Source: Sodiomyces alkalinus F11
Taxonomy: Eukaryota; Ascomycota; Sordariomycetes; Glomerellales; Plectosphaerellaceae
Reading direction: 5' to 3'
DNA: 64,000 nucleotides
NCBI RefSeq assembly: GCF_003711515.1
Contig: NW_021167090.1
Span: 565,346 to 629,345 of the forward strand
Shown: positions 32,501 through 41,327 of the stretch, piece after piece
Numbering within the stretch: position 1 is the stretch's first letter
How the letters are laid out: each line of letters opens with the position of its first letter
Made by a program: the position numbers and the translations under genes
The notes under the pieces: generated by a model
Databases searched by the model: none
Seen by the model: the letters and a program-made list of their open reading frames with translations, nothing else
What the model was told of the DNA's origin: nothing

Positions 32501-34331
32501 TGTGACCGGGGCCAGCGGAATGGGGCCGTCCCGTGGTCATGGACTTGAGAGAACGGGACGAGCTCGGCCGGCTAAGTTCCGGGGCGTCGATCTCCAGAAT
32601 AGCCGACCTTCTGTTGGAATCGTCGATCCGCCGAGTCGCCGGAATAGCCATCATTGGGGTCGAGACGGACCTTGCACCATCCAGATCCTCTATGCGCCCT
32701 ACGTAGCTAATCTCCTCGCCTTTCGCATTCGTCTCGGTGACCTTGGGGGGCGCTTTGGACTGGTTGGGTCTGAATATGGCAGGCAAGAAAGAGTCATCCT
32801 CAGAATCGTCTGAGGCGATCCCCTCGGCCCGCTGGTTGATGACTTTCAGGCAGGGCTTACAGAGCCTCAGGGTGCCCGACATGCCGAACATTTGGGCGGG
32901 GATGATGGAGGTGCATTTCGAATCGAAGATGAAGCCGCACACGCGACAGTGGTGCTTTCTCCTGAAAGTCGAGAATGGCTGGCCGCAAGAGAAGCATTCC
33001 TTGCAGGTTTCATCGGCCATCCAGAACTCCTTGCTCAGGATTTTCTTCCGCAGATCCTCCAAATTGCGATTCGGCTCTTCGGGCGTCATTCCGTCTTGGA
33101 TCGTGTCGGGGATGGACATGACGCCAGATCTCATCTGGTGAAACTGAGCATCGTAGAAATACGAATCGTGATATATGGGGGTTTGAGACGAGGCGTTGAT
33201 AGGGCTCATTTCGACCGTGTGGCGATCGGTAGAAGAATTCCTGGAGTGAGGATAGGCCGGGGACCGTGATCTGCTCAGACGATCGATTGCAGGGGGGTGC
33301 CGAGCGGCGAAGAGGGAGGAACTGCCGGAGACAACCGAAGGCGTGCGCGCGTGTCTTTGCGCCAGGTCGGTCTGTAGATGGGGTAGGGAAGGTGTGCCAT
33401 CCTTCGCCGGACTGAGAGGCACATCGGTGCTACCATGGAGGCTCGCGCCATCACCTCGTCGTGACCGGGAAGCGCTCAGTCTCCGATCCGAAGCAAGGTC
33501 GGAATCTCGCGTTTCGTGAATGTTCGCATCTCCCGATACGGCCACGGCAGAACGGGGGTCGTTGGCTCCGACGCTTTCCCTGACGGATGATCGGCGGCTT
33601 GACGAATCTTCGGAGCGCGGGAGGCTTTGGTTGGAGTTTCGATGCATCGCTGGAGGTGCCAGGTCGGAGGTGACGGCCACTGTCGGTGCGGCTTTTGGTA
33701 CCATCGGTTGCAGGCTTTGGCGGTTTGACCCTGCCGCTCGGGAGGCGGTTAAAGCAGACACCGTAGATGTTGACGCCCTGGAAGACTGCGGCGGATGAGT
33801 CGGACTATGGCCGTCCGAGACGACAGTGGCAGAATCCCCCGCCTCGCCACGCGACAACGACGCCGCCGTGGACGGTTTGGAGGCCCCTTGTACATTTGTG
33901 CGTCCATGTTCATCGTTATTCTGTTGCGTCTCCTGGGCCTTTGAGGGTGCGGCGACACCCACTGCCTCTCGAATCCGGTTATACAGGCCGCTGAAGCCAC
34001 CCTGAACAAGGTCGCCAGCTAGGCCTTTACTCTCACTAGCGGGGAGAGAGCTCGGCGGGGGCGGTGACAGGTCCTTAAACGTTGTCAAAGAGTCGGTCTG
34101 AGCAGCTGAGGAATGAATCTTGTCCAAGGTCTGGGCGAGCTGTTCCCTATCTATGTGTGATGCGGCAGAGATCGAGTTAACTGAAGCACGACGGCTCCTT
34201 CGGCCGGCCGAGGACACCATAAGAGATGGGGATGCGGAAGTATGTGGGTTATTGGATGACATGTTGGACAAAGCTGTCTGATGCGCCTGGGAAGGACTGG
34301 GTCGATATCGAGGCGGAGAGAGGTCGTCCAT
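26520..34331 (-). CDS. fab1: Fab1/PIKfyve phosphatidylinositol-3-phosphate 5-kinase
   Basis: It makes PI(3,5)P2 from PI3P on endosome and vacuole membranes. Two exons: 34331-26770 and 26607-26520, giving about 2549 aa. The 162-nt intron (GTGTGT to TTCTAG) is divisible by three and stop-free, but removing it gives FREAMAR-YILQSPNCWHQF, the expected Fab1 C terminus. Residues 1-430 are Ser-rich and disordered. The FYVE finger spans about 435-500, with CKECFSCGQPF and the PI3P-binding RRKHHCR. The chaperonin-like (CCT) region spans about 800-1060, with CAEQLGCTIALRGGSTEIL. A Cys-rich region near 1400-1500 contains MTEHHRTYVHD and WSYCKVCK. A disordered region spans about 1640-2110. The PIPK kinase runs from about 2110 to the end, with DLKGSMRNRR, NVMDYSLMVAVDEG and IGIIDCIRTYTWDKK. 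A Gly-Ala and Thr-Gly repeat sits within the kinase N-lobe insert. Splicing is the only uncertain point. Confidence 0.95.
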   Translation of the reverse strand: MDDLSPPRYRPSPSQAHQTALSNMSSNNPHTSASPSLMVSSAGRRSRRASVNSISAASHIDREQLAQTLDKIHSSAAQTDSLTTFKDLSPPPPSSLPASESKGLAGDLVQGGFSGLYNRIREAVGVAAPSKAQETQQNNDEHGRTNVQGASKPSTAASLSRGEAGDSATVVSDGHSPTHPPQSSRASTSTVSALTASRAAGSNRQSLQPMVPKAAPTVAVTSDLAPPAMHRNSNQSLPRSEDSSSRRSSVRESVGANDPRSAVAVSGDANIHETRDSDLASDRRLSASRSRRGDGASLHGSTDVPLSPAKDGTPSLPHLQTDLAQRHARTPSVVSGSSSLFAARHPPAIDRLSRSRSPAYPHSRNSSTDRHTVEMSPINASSQTPIYHDSYFYDAQFHQMRSGVMSIPDTIQDGMTPEEPNRNLEDLRKKILSKEFWMADETCKECFSCGQPFSTFRRKHHCRVCGFIFDSKCTSIIPAQMFGMSGTLRLCKPCLKVINQRAEGIASDDSEDDSFLPAIFRPNQSKAPPKVTETNAKGEEISYVGRIEDLDGARSVSTPMMAIPATRRIDDSNRRSAILEIDAPELSRPSSSRSLKSMTTGRPHSAGPGHRRHHSKHNFWSKFKPNPDDSAPFRKDINEEMALKPRYTAFHDDNIIDPDLAAYMSDESSGDEQMSISATMATSDLQPSSFDRDKSNFGPFAGAARKLRLRGMDEALPGSPLVHARPGRRRNLSNVGGNNIHHMRSPRPRSGVFKGFSVSSDGIFQPDGGTAVEATKLTRSDSMLENKEPQIELNLSSMLHVKKLLHQLLEDSRIPNAHAWEKALAPILLRCTDDVVPDIRAGDDMDIRHYVKLKKIPGGKPGDTCYVSGVIFTKNLALKSMPRRILDPRIVLVSFPIEYQRHQQQFMSLQPVIDQEKEFLRVVVNRIINLRPQVLLCEKSVSGVALQYLSEANIAVAYNVKPSVLSAVSRCAEADIISSLDRLALQTQVGRAAGFEVKTFVNKNYPGKKKTYIFLSGCAEQLGCTIALRGGSTEILARMKRITEFMVYVVYNLKLETCLMRDEFIRLPSEEELASLQSSGPLQTEASLRSVAAVSAAEPSQTGASVSQPSPSEPEPPSQTSLDVSQSGTTGGHSPEQPEDQPPVESSSTVSSLHGPHAAGASVETPVPEDVPMPTYYSDMVARYETKILSASPFVKFAPPYLLMKAREQERKLVYLKRLRDQDVFEEQADPEKRPQRFQVIKPEMVHAIGQRAPRQIMEVLHAVHDAEYDKALHTYQTQTRQWENYIQGNIDLFDPYSHQNIVVLYSVICTETKIPCAEPGLIAISFYDEHVDAHGSMDPDCTLGQYIEDLCLGKDSICMANGCDRTMTEHHRTYVHDRARITVFAEPAATAPKHITEDITMWSYCKVCKKDSPTMPMSDSTWKYSFGKYLELLFWCKGLRLHESTGCPHDHREQIRLFQFRDTWIRIHYDPIDLLEIIVPRARITWKVDYDLRLKNEMFTKIETRWVRFMSSVKVRLKSIRIDSVLPEKTDACMAEVERLLKKAQEDQVSLIRQLQDTYVNSKYYEVIPFNAIVREMLEKAGEWDVAFTQFEADFLPDKDIRQLTMLQLKKLFTDNESKDSLPTTEGSASTIDTGDTDEKMATQPTDWSNASLGGSSAPSSKSAEQGQAKEDDVEVEKTSAESTLERVEPLDLATSGSPPNISPSPFGPPVKVEGVGDKEGQGKADVAGEEASADSQALVLASAGRPVAEDAAGAGAGEMTLSQRIEQLRRQHLLEGSKESSPAPTPTPTPGQQPSPAPETPRPTVRRAGLTVSPPMVRSASHPVRTLQKPHPIDKGIATRNLKAAGREGGGEAAAAAVAVAEGPLRVENKRLSERLGLGGGKTKTLRKAPPPSSIPRLVQKKKESRVSAIAKHFEQLSREFEKERMREDRKKRAARQPRAFLPRTSTNAIVEVYDDVDDAVQEAGPSDDEPAGVAAAAATRGTAGEDGSKLGPHSQPPSGAQTAPATPVAEMQSLSPEAQAAGEPLTAVAEEEEQEEEVPTQTGAEGEGEGEGEADDAGTVNTSQGILSDNEGGASDHDDILEGILPDAGELADALEPSGEMALDLAKHQKRSLMKFLSNFWAERSASCWPLLDYPGNPGDHIFIDSDVIVREDEPSSVIAFALNSGDYQSKLAEIRRQWQITIQKNLEANHNNHAGGAGAGAGAGAASDSNKSDTDTGTGTGTGTGTGGEPTVDEAELEKSLLRSTGTHLKCQFKEGTATMLCKIFFAEQFDALRRKCGAADRIIESLSRCLKWDSKGGKTKSVFLKTLDDRLVLKALSPVETSAFVRFAPAYFGIMAEALFHDLPSVIAKMLGFFQIIIKNPATGVEMKLDLLLMENLFYDRSPSRIFDLKGSMRNRRIQSTGEQNEVLLDENMVEFIYESPLFAREHSKKLLRASVWNDTLFLARQNVMDYSLMVAVDEGRRELVVGIIDCIRTYTWDKKLESWIKDRGFAGGGRNRPTVTSPKEYKSRFREAMARCVPLSPPFPLSSPFPPFPPFFPLFLLLPSCHYCSQPLLSRPLFSATQPSNTTSRYILQSPNCWHQFPSPHMSNSSRLRMEEE

Positions 34332-35250
34332 GTAATGAGGGTGTTCAAGTCATCTTGGTAGACGCGCCTCTACACCACCAGTGATGTGGAAGCCCGTTGG
34401 TGGCCAGATTACCCACGCTAGAAGAAGAGTTCCAAGCAGTATAACGTCGAAGAACTTGAGATGCAGTATTCTCGTGTATGGTTCTTCGTTTGAGGGCTCG
34501 CAGAGTATCTAAGCGCATCGAGAGAGGGAGCAGCTTTTGATTCGAAGAGGCCGATGATGCTGAGGTAGATGCTGGCGAGTTATGATGTGAAGCAACGGAG
34601 GCACGCAAATGACGAAACAGGGTGGAAAACTGGAGTCCGATGCGTCTTAAAGTGCGACGAAGAAGGGCATATCTGCAGGTAAAGTCGGTGGGAAAGGTCG
34701 AAGACGAAGATGGTCCTCAAGTTCCAAGCAAGACCGGGCTTTCACTGGGAGTGGATGGATGCCTGTTGTCACAGGTACATGACAGGACATTTGCGCATGT
34801 GGAGGTGTACATGTATATATACTTTGGTTGGGCCCCTGGAGCACGTTTGGAGATCATGAGGACTTGGCGAGTTCTACTTTGTAAGGTACTTGACGTGTAT
34901 CCATACAAAGTACCCGTACCGAAGGTACTCGGCTTGAGGGAATAGCACGTGATGGCCCACGTCATATCACAGCGGGGCCATCTTCAGATCTTCAGGAAAT
35001 GCTGGGAAACTCGGATGAAAATTGATCAAACTGCCTACTAGTCTCTAGACAAGACCAAGTCGACTAGAAGATATGTAGTCGTGGCTATGGATAGAAGTCG
35101 GAAGATTAGAAGTGTGAAGTGTTAAAATACTAATACTTCCATGCCTGGTTCAAGGAGTAGAGGACAAAGGACGAGTTACAAGCCCATCATAGTACCTATA
35201 TCCACGATCATGGTTAATAATCTTATCGATAAGGTCCCCATTTTGGACGG
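34332..35250. other. Upstream region of FAB1
   Basis: Between two divergent genes. Close to FAB1 is a two-codon upstream frame (ATG ACT TGA, minus strand, about 34353-34345), too small to interpret. From about 34880 on there are repeated GTACTT/AAGTAC and GGTAC words. No coding sequence is supported. Confidence 0.4.
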
Positions 35251-35420
35251 TACCTACCTAGGTACCCGGGAGGGGGGGTTTATAGGTCAGAGCTCGGATA
35301 GAGACTTTTGCTCTGACCAGAGCCAGGACAGAGAAATTTCTGTCGATATAATGTTCTAAGACTGTTGACAGAGTTATCGGGCTCTGTCCTATACCCCCCT
35401 AAACCCGGGTAGGTACCTAC
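35251..35420. repeat. 170-bp inverted-repeat element, MITE-like
   Basis: The left arm (about 35253-35300) and the reverse complement of the right arm (about 35373-35420) match imperfectly over about 45 bp. Shared blocks are TACCCGGG, GGGGGG, TATAGG, CAGAGC and a CGATA-like end. The outer ends carry GGTACCTA. The interior (about 70 bp) has smaller palindromes, GCTCTGACCAGAGC and a near-palindrome at 35328-35346. No coding capacity. It fits a miniature inverted-repeat transposable element or a long hairpin. A target-site duplication is not clear because the flanks are themselves TACCT-rich. Confidence 0.55.
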
Positions 35421-35824
35421 CCTTACCTTCATAGTACCATACCTTAGGTACCTGTGGAGGAGGACTTCGTACCTTGGGTGTAGGTACTTTATGTACCTTA
35501 CCTTACCTAGGTACTGGGTACCTCAGGTACCTTAACTACATGTACTGATAAGGTTGAGGCGCGTTGTGTCGCGCCTGTCACGCTTCTTCATCCTTCAGTT
35601 ATTCATTAGGTACATTGTACATTTCCTCGCCCCACCTCACCACAACACCCTGAAGCTTCTTGATTCTCCCATGCTTTACCCTTTTGCTAATGAAGCTGGT
35701 GAATAGCTTCTTAGGCAATAGCCGTTAGAACGAATGCCTGGGGCCTTTGATTACAACATCAATGCTCCGCCGCCTCGGACTTGGTCACGGCCCCTGAGTA
35801 GCGGTACTCGCAGTACCCGAAATC
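35421..35824. other. TACCTTA-rich promoter-side stretch
   Basis: It begins with a dense cluster of ACCTTACC, CCTTAGGTACCT and GGTACCT words (to about 35560), then more ordinary sequence leading into the next gene. I see nothing else in it. Confidence 0.45.
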
Positions 35825-38359
35825 ATGGCTCCCGCGGCCCCTACCAGTTCGACGACAGCCGCGTCATCTCTTCACCATGCTATCCGCCAACAGAGCTTTA
35901 TACCCCGCCGACTTTTCCGTATACCAGGTGATCAGCGCGCGCTGCTAGATCGCCCAGACTCGTGGTTCAACCCCTCCGTCAATACCACCAAGCCGTATTT
36001 CAACGTCCCCCCGGCCGTCTTGGACGACTTGAAGGCTAGGATTTTGCCTCCGCCTGCTCAGAAGCCCCTCTCGTCAAGCGCCTCCACCGAAGCGACCTCG
36101 TCCAAGAAGCGCAAGGCCATCGACGACGGCCACGACGAAGGGCAGAATCGTGCCTCTTCACCAGTTTCGTCGTCCGAGTCATCGGAAGGAATACCGATAT
36201 CATCATGGCCCCCCTCACCACCAAGGCCTATTCCACCGCCAGCAGATATCCAGAAACCAGTTGACGACAGCGAAGATTCGGAAACCGCTTTGAGCCAAGC
36301 CCTCCCCACTTCGTCACCACCGCAACGAACCGACACAAATGCTCGGAAGCCAATCTCACAAGTTGTCATGGGCGAGAACCGTATCTCAAACTGGCAATCA
36401 GATGTCATTCTGTCACAGTCGCCACTGCCCGAGCCGAAAGATGCGCTGCGAAATCTTCAACCGTCATCGACCCCTGATAAGTTGGGCACCTTTGCTTCCG
36501 TTGCTCAGACGCAATCCCAAGCCGCCCATGTTCCCCTGCCCTCGCCACTCGTGCAGCGGACTCTAGCCACCCTGATTCCACCCAGCAGTTCTGTCCCCGA
36601 CGAACTCGAGGCCGAAATTCCTGACGCCTTGTTCCGCGCGACACCACCCATCAACAAGACTTCAGTGTCCATCGCAGGCAAGGTAACCTTCGCGAACACC
36701 CCCCCTTGTGGCCAGGGAAGCATGGTTCCTTCCACGTACACCGTTGCGCAAAGCCCGCCTAAGCAAGACCCGTCTCGGAGGCGCCGTCCTATGAAGAGGA
36801 TCAAGTTCGATGATAGCCCTGGCTGTGTCGTGTCCAACACGGTCAAACGGACGCCAAATCCAGGCCAAGGAATTCCCGCCGAGTCTCGGACACCTGCAAA
36901 TCCCACCATGTCGACATCCTCCTCGCCGATATCCGCCACATTTCCGCCTCCCAGGACAACAGTCAAACCAGTCCCCTCTGACAAGCCAGAGGCTGCGAAA
37001 TCCGTTCTTGAACCGTGCGAGAAGATTTTGCCGGCGCAGCAGTCCAAAAACGACGAATGTAACGCACCGGCTCGCTCTGATCTTCCTGGGTCCGTGAATT
37101 CTCCAACAGTGGCGCAACGTATCACGGAAACGGACACAATCACGGAAAGGGATCCAACACGGCTGGAGCCTAACCTGGACGAGTCCTTCTGGAGAGAGCC
37201 GCTCGAAGCGTTTCGGTCTGCCTACGACTCTTTTAGGGGAAGTCTCGGAGACTTTGTCAGGGCATGCTTGTCCATCAAAAGCCTTCGGCGGGAGCGAAAA
37301 CTCCCGGTTTTCCTTTATGATGACTTCATCAGGATATTTTGCGACGACTACATCCGCTACATCGAACAGACCGATGACGATCCTCCCCTGTACGCCATGG
37401 AATGGTATGTCGAGAATATCCCTCGACCATTATACCTGGAAGGCATCGTCACCAACGAGAATCTCAGCCGTGTCTTTGAAGTCCATGCCAAGGAGTACCA
37501 CGAGGCCAGGAAGGCTCTAGGCTTTTCTCGCTCTCCGACTGTGGATAAGTCATTTAGCTTACCCAGGGAGGAGGCTCCCAAGACTGCGAAGGGGCTGGCA
37601 CTCCCGTCTGAATCGGCCGCGACAAAGGCATCGAAGCCACCGGCTGGACCGGACACATCACGTCCTGCGTCACGGCCCCAGGGATCTGCCGAACCACTCC
37701 GAGAGCGCCCATTGCCACTCCATGCGGAGGAGCAGTTGGCCGTCCAGGACGTCCAGGATACGCATGTGCCAAGGACGGCGGGAGATGCCGCACCCGTCAT
37801 CAACCTGGTAGATTCCAACAGGGACAGCTCTGAAGCTGCTGTGGAGATGGAAGATGCCCGGCAACAGCGTGATTCGACGACTGTAGCCAACGAAGATGGG
37901 GATCAAAGTACCGATCGAGCGGCGCCCATCGCCGAGAAGCCGGAAAATACTTCCAATGAACAACAGCCACCACCTGACCCAGACAGCCGCCGACTGACAA
38001 CTCAACACGACGGCCATCAACCCAGAACCCGACAGTCCATGCCTCCCCCCCCTCCCGGCCATCACACCCCCATCAAGGCGAAATCGAGAGTGCTACCTCC
38101 GTCCTTCGCGCTGACAACTCCCGAGGGCGCGTCGCGGGCGACCCGACGCACCACCCTGCCCCCCCGCGGAGCTGTTCCGACGGGTGGACCCAGCCCAGCG
38201 TCGAGCGCTTATTCCACCTTGACAGTGGAGGCAGGCGGCGTCCGGAAGAACAAAAAGAAAGAAAGCCGCCAGGAGAGGTTTCGGCGGCACTTGCAGAAGC
38301 TCAAAGAAGAGGGTCGCCTGCCGGGACAGGCGTCTTCTACTGCTCCTCCCAGACAGTAG
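35825..38359 (+). CDS. Large mostly disordered protein of unknown function with one helical domain
   Basis: Single exon of 844 aa starting MAPAAPTSSTTAASSLHHAI, ending in TAG. I do not recognise a family. A short ordered N-terminal segment (about 20-75) contains IPRRLFRIPGDQRALLDRPD and VPPAVLDDLKARI. A basic KKRKAID signal follows near residue 97, suggesting nuclear location. Residues 110-440 are Ser/Pro-rich. A compact helical block lies at about 445-570, with LDESFWREPLEAFRSAYDSF, LSIKSLRRERKLPVFLYDDF and YAMEWYVENIPRPLYLEGIV. The rest is disordered and ends in a very basic segment, KNKKKESRQERFRRHLQKLK. The layout (nuclear signal, phospho-rich linkers, one helical interaction domain) suggests a chromatin or telomere adaptor, but that is a guess. 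Confidence 0.75.
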   Translation: MAPAAPTSSTTAASSLHHAIRQQSFIPRRLFRIPGDQRALLDRPDSWFNPSVNTTKPYFNVPPAVLDDLKARILPPPAQKPLSSSASTEATSSKKRKAIDDGHDEGQNRASSPVSSSESSEGIPISSWPPSPPRPIPPPADIQKPVDDSEDSETALSQALPTSSPPQRTDTNARKPISQVVMGENRISNWQSDVILSQSPLPEPKDALRNLQPSSTPDKLGTFASVAQTQSQAAHVPLPSPLVQRTLATLIPPSSSVPDELEAEIPDALFRATPPINKTSVSIAGKVTFANTPPCGQGSMVPSTYTVAQSPPKQDPSRRRRPMKRIKFDDSPGCVVSNTVKRTPNPGQGIPAESRTPANPTMSTSSSPISATFPPPRTTVKPVPSDKPEAAKSVLEPCEKILPAQQSKNDECNAPARSDLPGSVNSPTVAQRITETDTITERDPTRLEPNLDESFWREPLEAFRSAYDSFRGSLGDFVRACLSIKSLRRERKLPVFLYDDFIRIFCDDYIRYIEQTDDDPPLYAMEWYVENIPRPLYLEGIVTNENLSRVFEVHAKEYHEARKALGFSRSPTVDKSFSLPREEAPKTAKGLALPSESAATKASKPPAGPDTSRPASRPQGSAEPLRERPLPLHAEEQLAVQDVQDTHVPRTAGDAAPVINLVDSNRDSSEAAVEMEDARQQRDSTTVANEDGDQSTDRAAPIAEKPENTSNEQQPPPDPDSRRLTTQHDGHQPRTRQSMPPPPPGHHTPIKAKSRVLPPSFALTTPEGASRATRRTTLPPRGAVPTGGPSPASSAYSTLTVEAGGVRKNKKKESRQERFRRHLQKLKEEGRLPGQASSTAPPRQ

Positions 38360-39226
38360 TAACCTTGCTTTGATATTTCGATATACTGTGGGGTTGGAGG
38401 ATTTCTCGGCCCCTTGTCTCCCATAAGCAGCGACATGGGGTGGCGTTATAGTGATCTTACTTGTGGTCGGCGTCATATTGATAAAAAAAAGAAGTATTTG
38501 ATACCCTTACAGAGATTTGGCTGGGCGTTCAGGAAAAAGACTCGGGGATGGACGGTCGGGTTCTGTTTGGAGATGCAATCATTCTGTGCATATGGGCATT
38601 CTTAGCATTGCAGAAGAGAAGCCGGAGCTTGTACAATACACAATATCCATCCCACTAATCCTAAGCAGAGAAAAGAATGAAATGAATGAAAAGAACCAAG
38701 CAAGTCCGGTAGTGTATTTGCTTTGGGCAAACCCTGTCTAGATGCGCCGCAGTGCGAGTGTCGTTAGTTTTCTTGTTTCTGTCTTCTGTTTCTGGTTTTG
38801 TTTTCCCCCTCTCCTTTTCGGTTGTGGAATTGAGTTGAAATGAAGGAAGCATAGTGACGGACATGAAAGGGGCGAGTGTAAAGTCGAACCAAGTTATGGT
38901 TCAACCACCAACACCCCCGAGAAGAAGAGAAAAATCCCAGCGCCGGTCCATGATTCCGTGTCTTCCTCGTTGTCTTTGCCCTTGCATTCTGTCCGACCAT
39001 CCACATAATGCCCCCGTTCTCATCTTTCTTTCTTCTTTCAGCTATTCCACACAGTGACCTTTCTTGTGTCCAGTGTGTATATTTTTCAAAGATGTATTTT
39101 CATGTTGCTCGTAAGAAAAAAGTTGTCGTAACCCTTATTCGTGATTGCAGCCCCTAATAGAATGAAAAATGTCGCCGACATGTTGTAATCAATCGGAAGC
39201 GTCGCACTTCGTTCATTTTCGTCTCG
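38360..39226. other. Gene-free stretch between convergent genes
   Basis: It presumably contains the 3' untranslated regions of the orphan gene (plus) and the BolA gene (minus). Short overlapping frames are not protein-like. I see no RNA gene or repeat beyond small A/T runs. Confidence 0.5.
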
Positions 39227-39960
39227 TCAAGCGCCATCAGTGTTGGTTTTAGTCGCAGTCGCAGTCGCAGTCGCGGTCGCAGAGTCAGCTTCGGCCTTGG
39301 TCTCGGAGTGTTCTTTCTCCGCCTGGGCTTCCTGGCTCTGTTTCTTCTCCTCGGCGGCACGGGCCGCCTTGGTCTTCTGCCGCTCCTCTTCCTCCGGGGT
39401 CAGGGTGCGGAGCTGCAGGGCGTGGATGCCGCCTTCCCGGTCCATCTCTTCGCGGAGCAGAGCGTAGACCATGCGGTGGCGGGCGGGCTGCATCTTGGAG
39501 CGGAAGGCGTCGGAAATGATGATGAGTCTGGGGGGGCGCCTGTGTTAGTCTCCGGGTTGAGATGTCAAGAATGAAGAGAATATGGGGGGAGGGGGGGTGA
39601 AGAACCGGGGGAAATGGCTGTACCTGAAGTGAGTTTCTCTGGAGCTGTTGCCCACCATGGCTTTGTGGTGGGAATGAAGATGGGAGTCGTTGTATATTTC
39701 GAGGACTGAGGGTGAGAGGGCTGCAGTTATCTGGATGCCACGTGGGTTGCTTTGTTAATCATCATGACCTCGCGTGGTTCGCACCGAAGGAGTAAGACAG
39801 AGGGGAAGACGAGTCGACATAAGCTTACCTTGCTGCGGATGGCATCTTCGAGGGGAGTAGCAGACGACGACATGGCGGAGAAGGGCCGTGAAGCGTTGGA
39901 GGAGAAACCTAGGGCGTATCTTCGAAGCATTGGAAAAGAGGCGTAAATGGCGGAATACAA
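39227..39960 (-). CDS. BolA-family protein, probably mitochondrial
   Basis: BolA proteins work with monothiol glutaredoxins in iron-sulfur cluster handling. Three exons: 39960-39829, 39730-39624 and 39527-39227, with introns of 98 and 96 nt, both GT-AG. The product is 179 aa from Met 39960; Met 39930 or Met 39873 could also start it. The first 30 residues (MLRRYALGFSSNASRPFSAM) look like a mitochondrial presequence. The BolA domain follows: TPLEDAIRSK-ITAALSP, VLEIYNDSHLHSHHKAMVG, SRETHF-RLIIISDAFRSK and PARHRMVYALLREEM. It has the SHHKA and RHRMVY signatures and ends with GGIHALQLRTLTPEE. The tail is unusual: about 55 charged residues plus an Ala-Thr repeat encoded by a hexanucleotide microsatellite near 39250-39275. 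Whether it is the Bol1 or Bol3 type, or the cytosolic Uvi31 type, is not settled. Confidence 0.88.
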
Positions 39961-41327
39961 ATGGTCCTTGAAAGAGCGTTGGTTTCCGATGTGACCCTCG
40001 GGGCCAACGTTTCAATGGTAGCTGGTGGCCTTGTGTAAGCGAAGAGAGTAGGTAAAGAACAGCCAACGGATTCTTGGAGAGTGTGATGGCGGAGGGGAAA
40101 AGGAAGAAGAGTACGAAGTAGAAGGGAACCTAGAGGAAAAGTAGGAGGGGCTTGAAGAAGAGAGCTTGGGGGAGGGGACCAGTGGCTTACATCCAGGAAT
40201 ACGGATTTGATAAGCACCCGGACAAGACAGACCAGTCAATGTAAGAAGAAAAAGATACTAAAAGATACCAAGACAGAAAAACAGGGCCCTTTTCAACACC
40301 GGGGCTGTGCTTGTTTTCCAGCCCCTGCCCTGCCCGTTCTGTGGTTGTTGGACAAAAAAAACAGAAAAAAAAAAAAGGGTCACCGAAACTTCGGTGAAGA
40401 GGTGCTGACCGCCGATGTGTGTGTGTGCGCGTTGTGTGGTTGTGCTGTGACTCCAGGGGCTTGGCTGCATCAGGTACCTTAGGTACCTGCACGCGAGCCC
40501 AATCAGCGGTGAGGGCGGCCCCTATCGTTCCTCGCGGTCGGGAGCATCAGTGGGGACAAGGGCGGTCTGGTCTGCAGTGTGCGGTCTGTGTCTGCGGCCG
40601 GGTTGCACCGCTCCGGAACCTCCACGTCCATGGAAGACGAAGAAGCCATGGCATGACCTGTCATGGCATGGTGGGCTTTTTTGGTCTTTTGGCTTTCCCT
40701 CCCCCCTTCCGACGCCGGAATCCTCCTGAGCTGTCACTGTGTCCACACACTAAGGTACCTACCTTAGTGAGATGCGGTGGTTTGATCGGCAATTCTTTAG
40801 CCGTACCTATGCCCATGACGAACGGATTGGGAGATATCATTCCGACTACTACTAAGACGGCTAGTCATTTGAGTATTTCTCTGCCGTGTTTTCTGGAAGA
40901 GACTAGCAGAATATATTGTACCAAACTGCACATTGCATTGAAGACAGCGAAGGGTGTTGGGCTCCAATGGCCGCAAGTCGGTGAGGCCAGTGAATACATA
41001 CCCACCTACCACCAAGTACCTTAATTACTCCATAAGGCATCTGGATGCACAGAGATTACTGTTGTAGTACAGATACTTAGTAAGAAGCCTAAGTTCTCAT
41101 ATCCTGGAAGGGAAAAGGGGTCACTTTAGTCATCGGACGAGCCATGCAGGCGAAGAGAGCAGTGCCTTTGGGCCTCCCGCCTCCGTCCGCTTTCACTCCT
41201 ATGCCCGAGTTGTCACCGATAATTGTCGAAAATGTCCGAATGCTACCAAGTCAAGTCCAATTCCGCTGCGTAAATAGACCACTTTTAATCGCCAATGGTG
41301 GCAGCTCGTCCCACCCTATTTACTACC
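39961..41327. other. Gene-free stretch with GGTACC/TTAGGTACC words
   Basis: It holds the BolA promoter side and the BRX1 3' side. The words AGGTACCTTAGGTACCTGC (40473-40491) and TAAGGTACCTACCTTAG (40752-40768) are strongly palindromic. An A-rich tract with CAGAAAAAA lies at 40356-40377. No coding sequence is supported. Confidence 0.5.
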
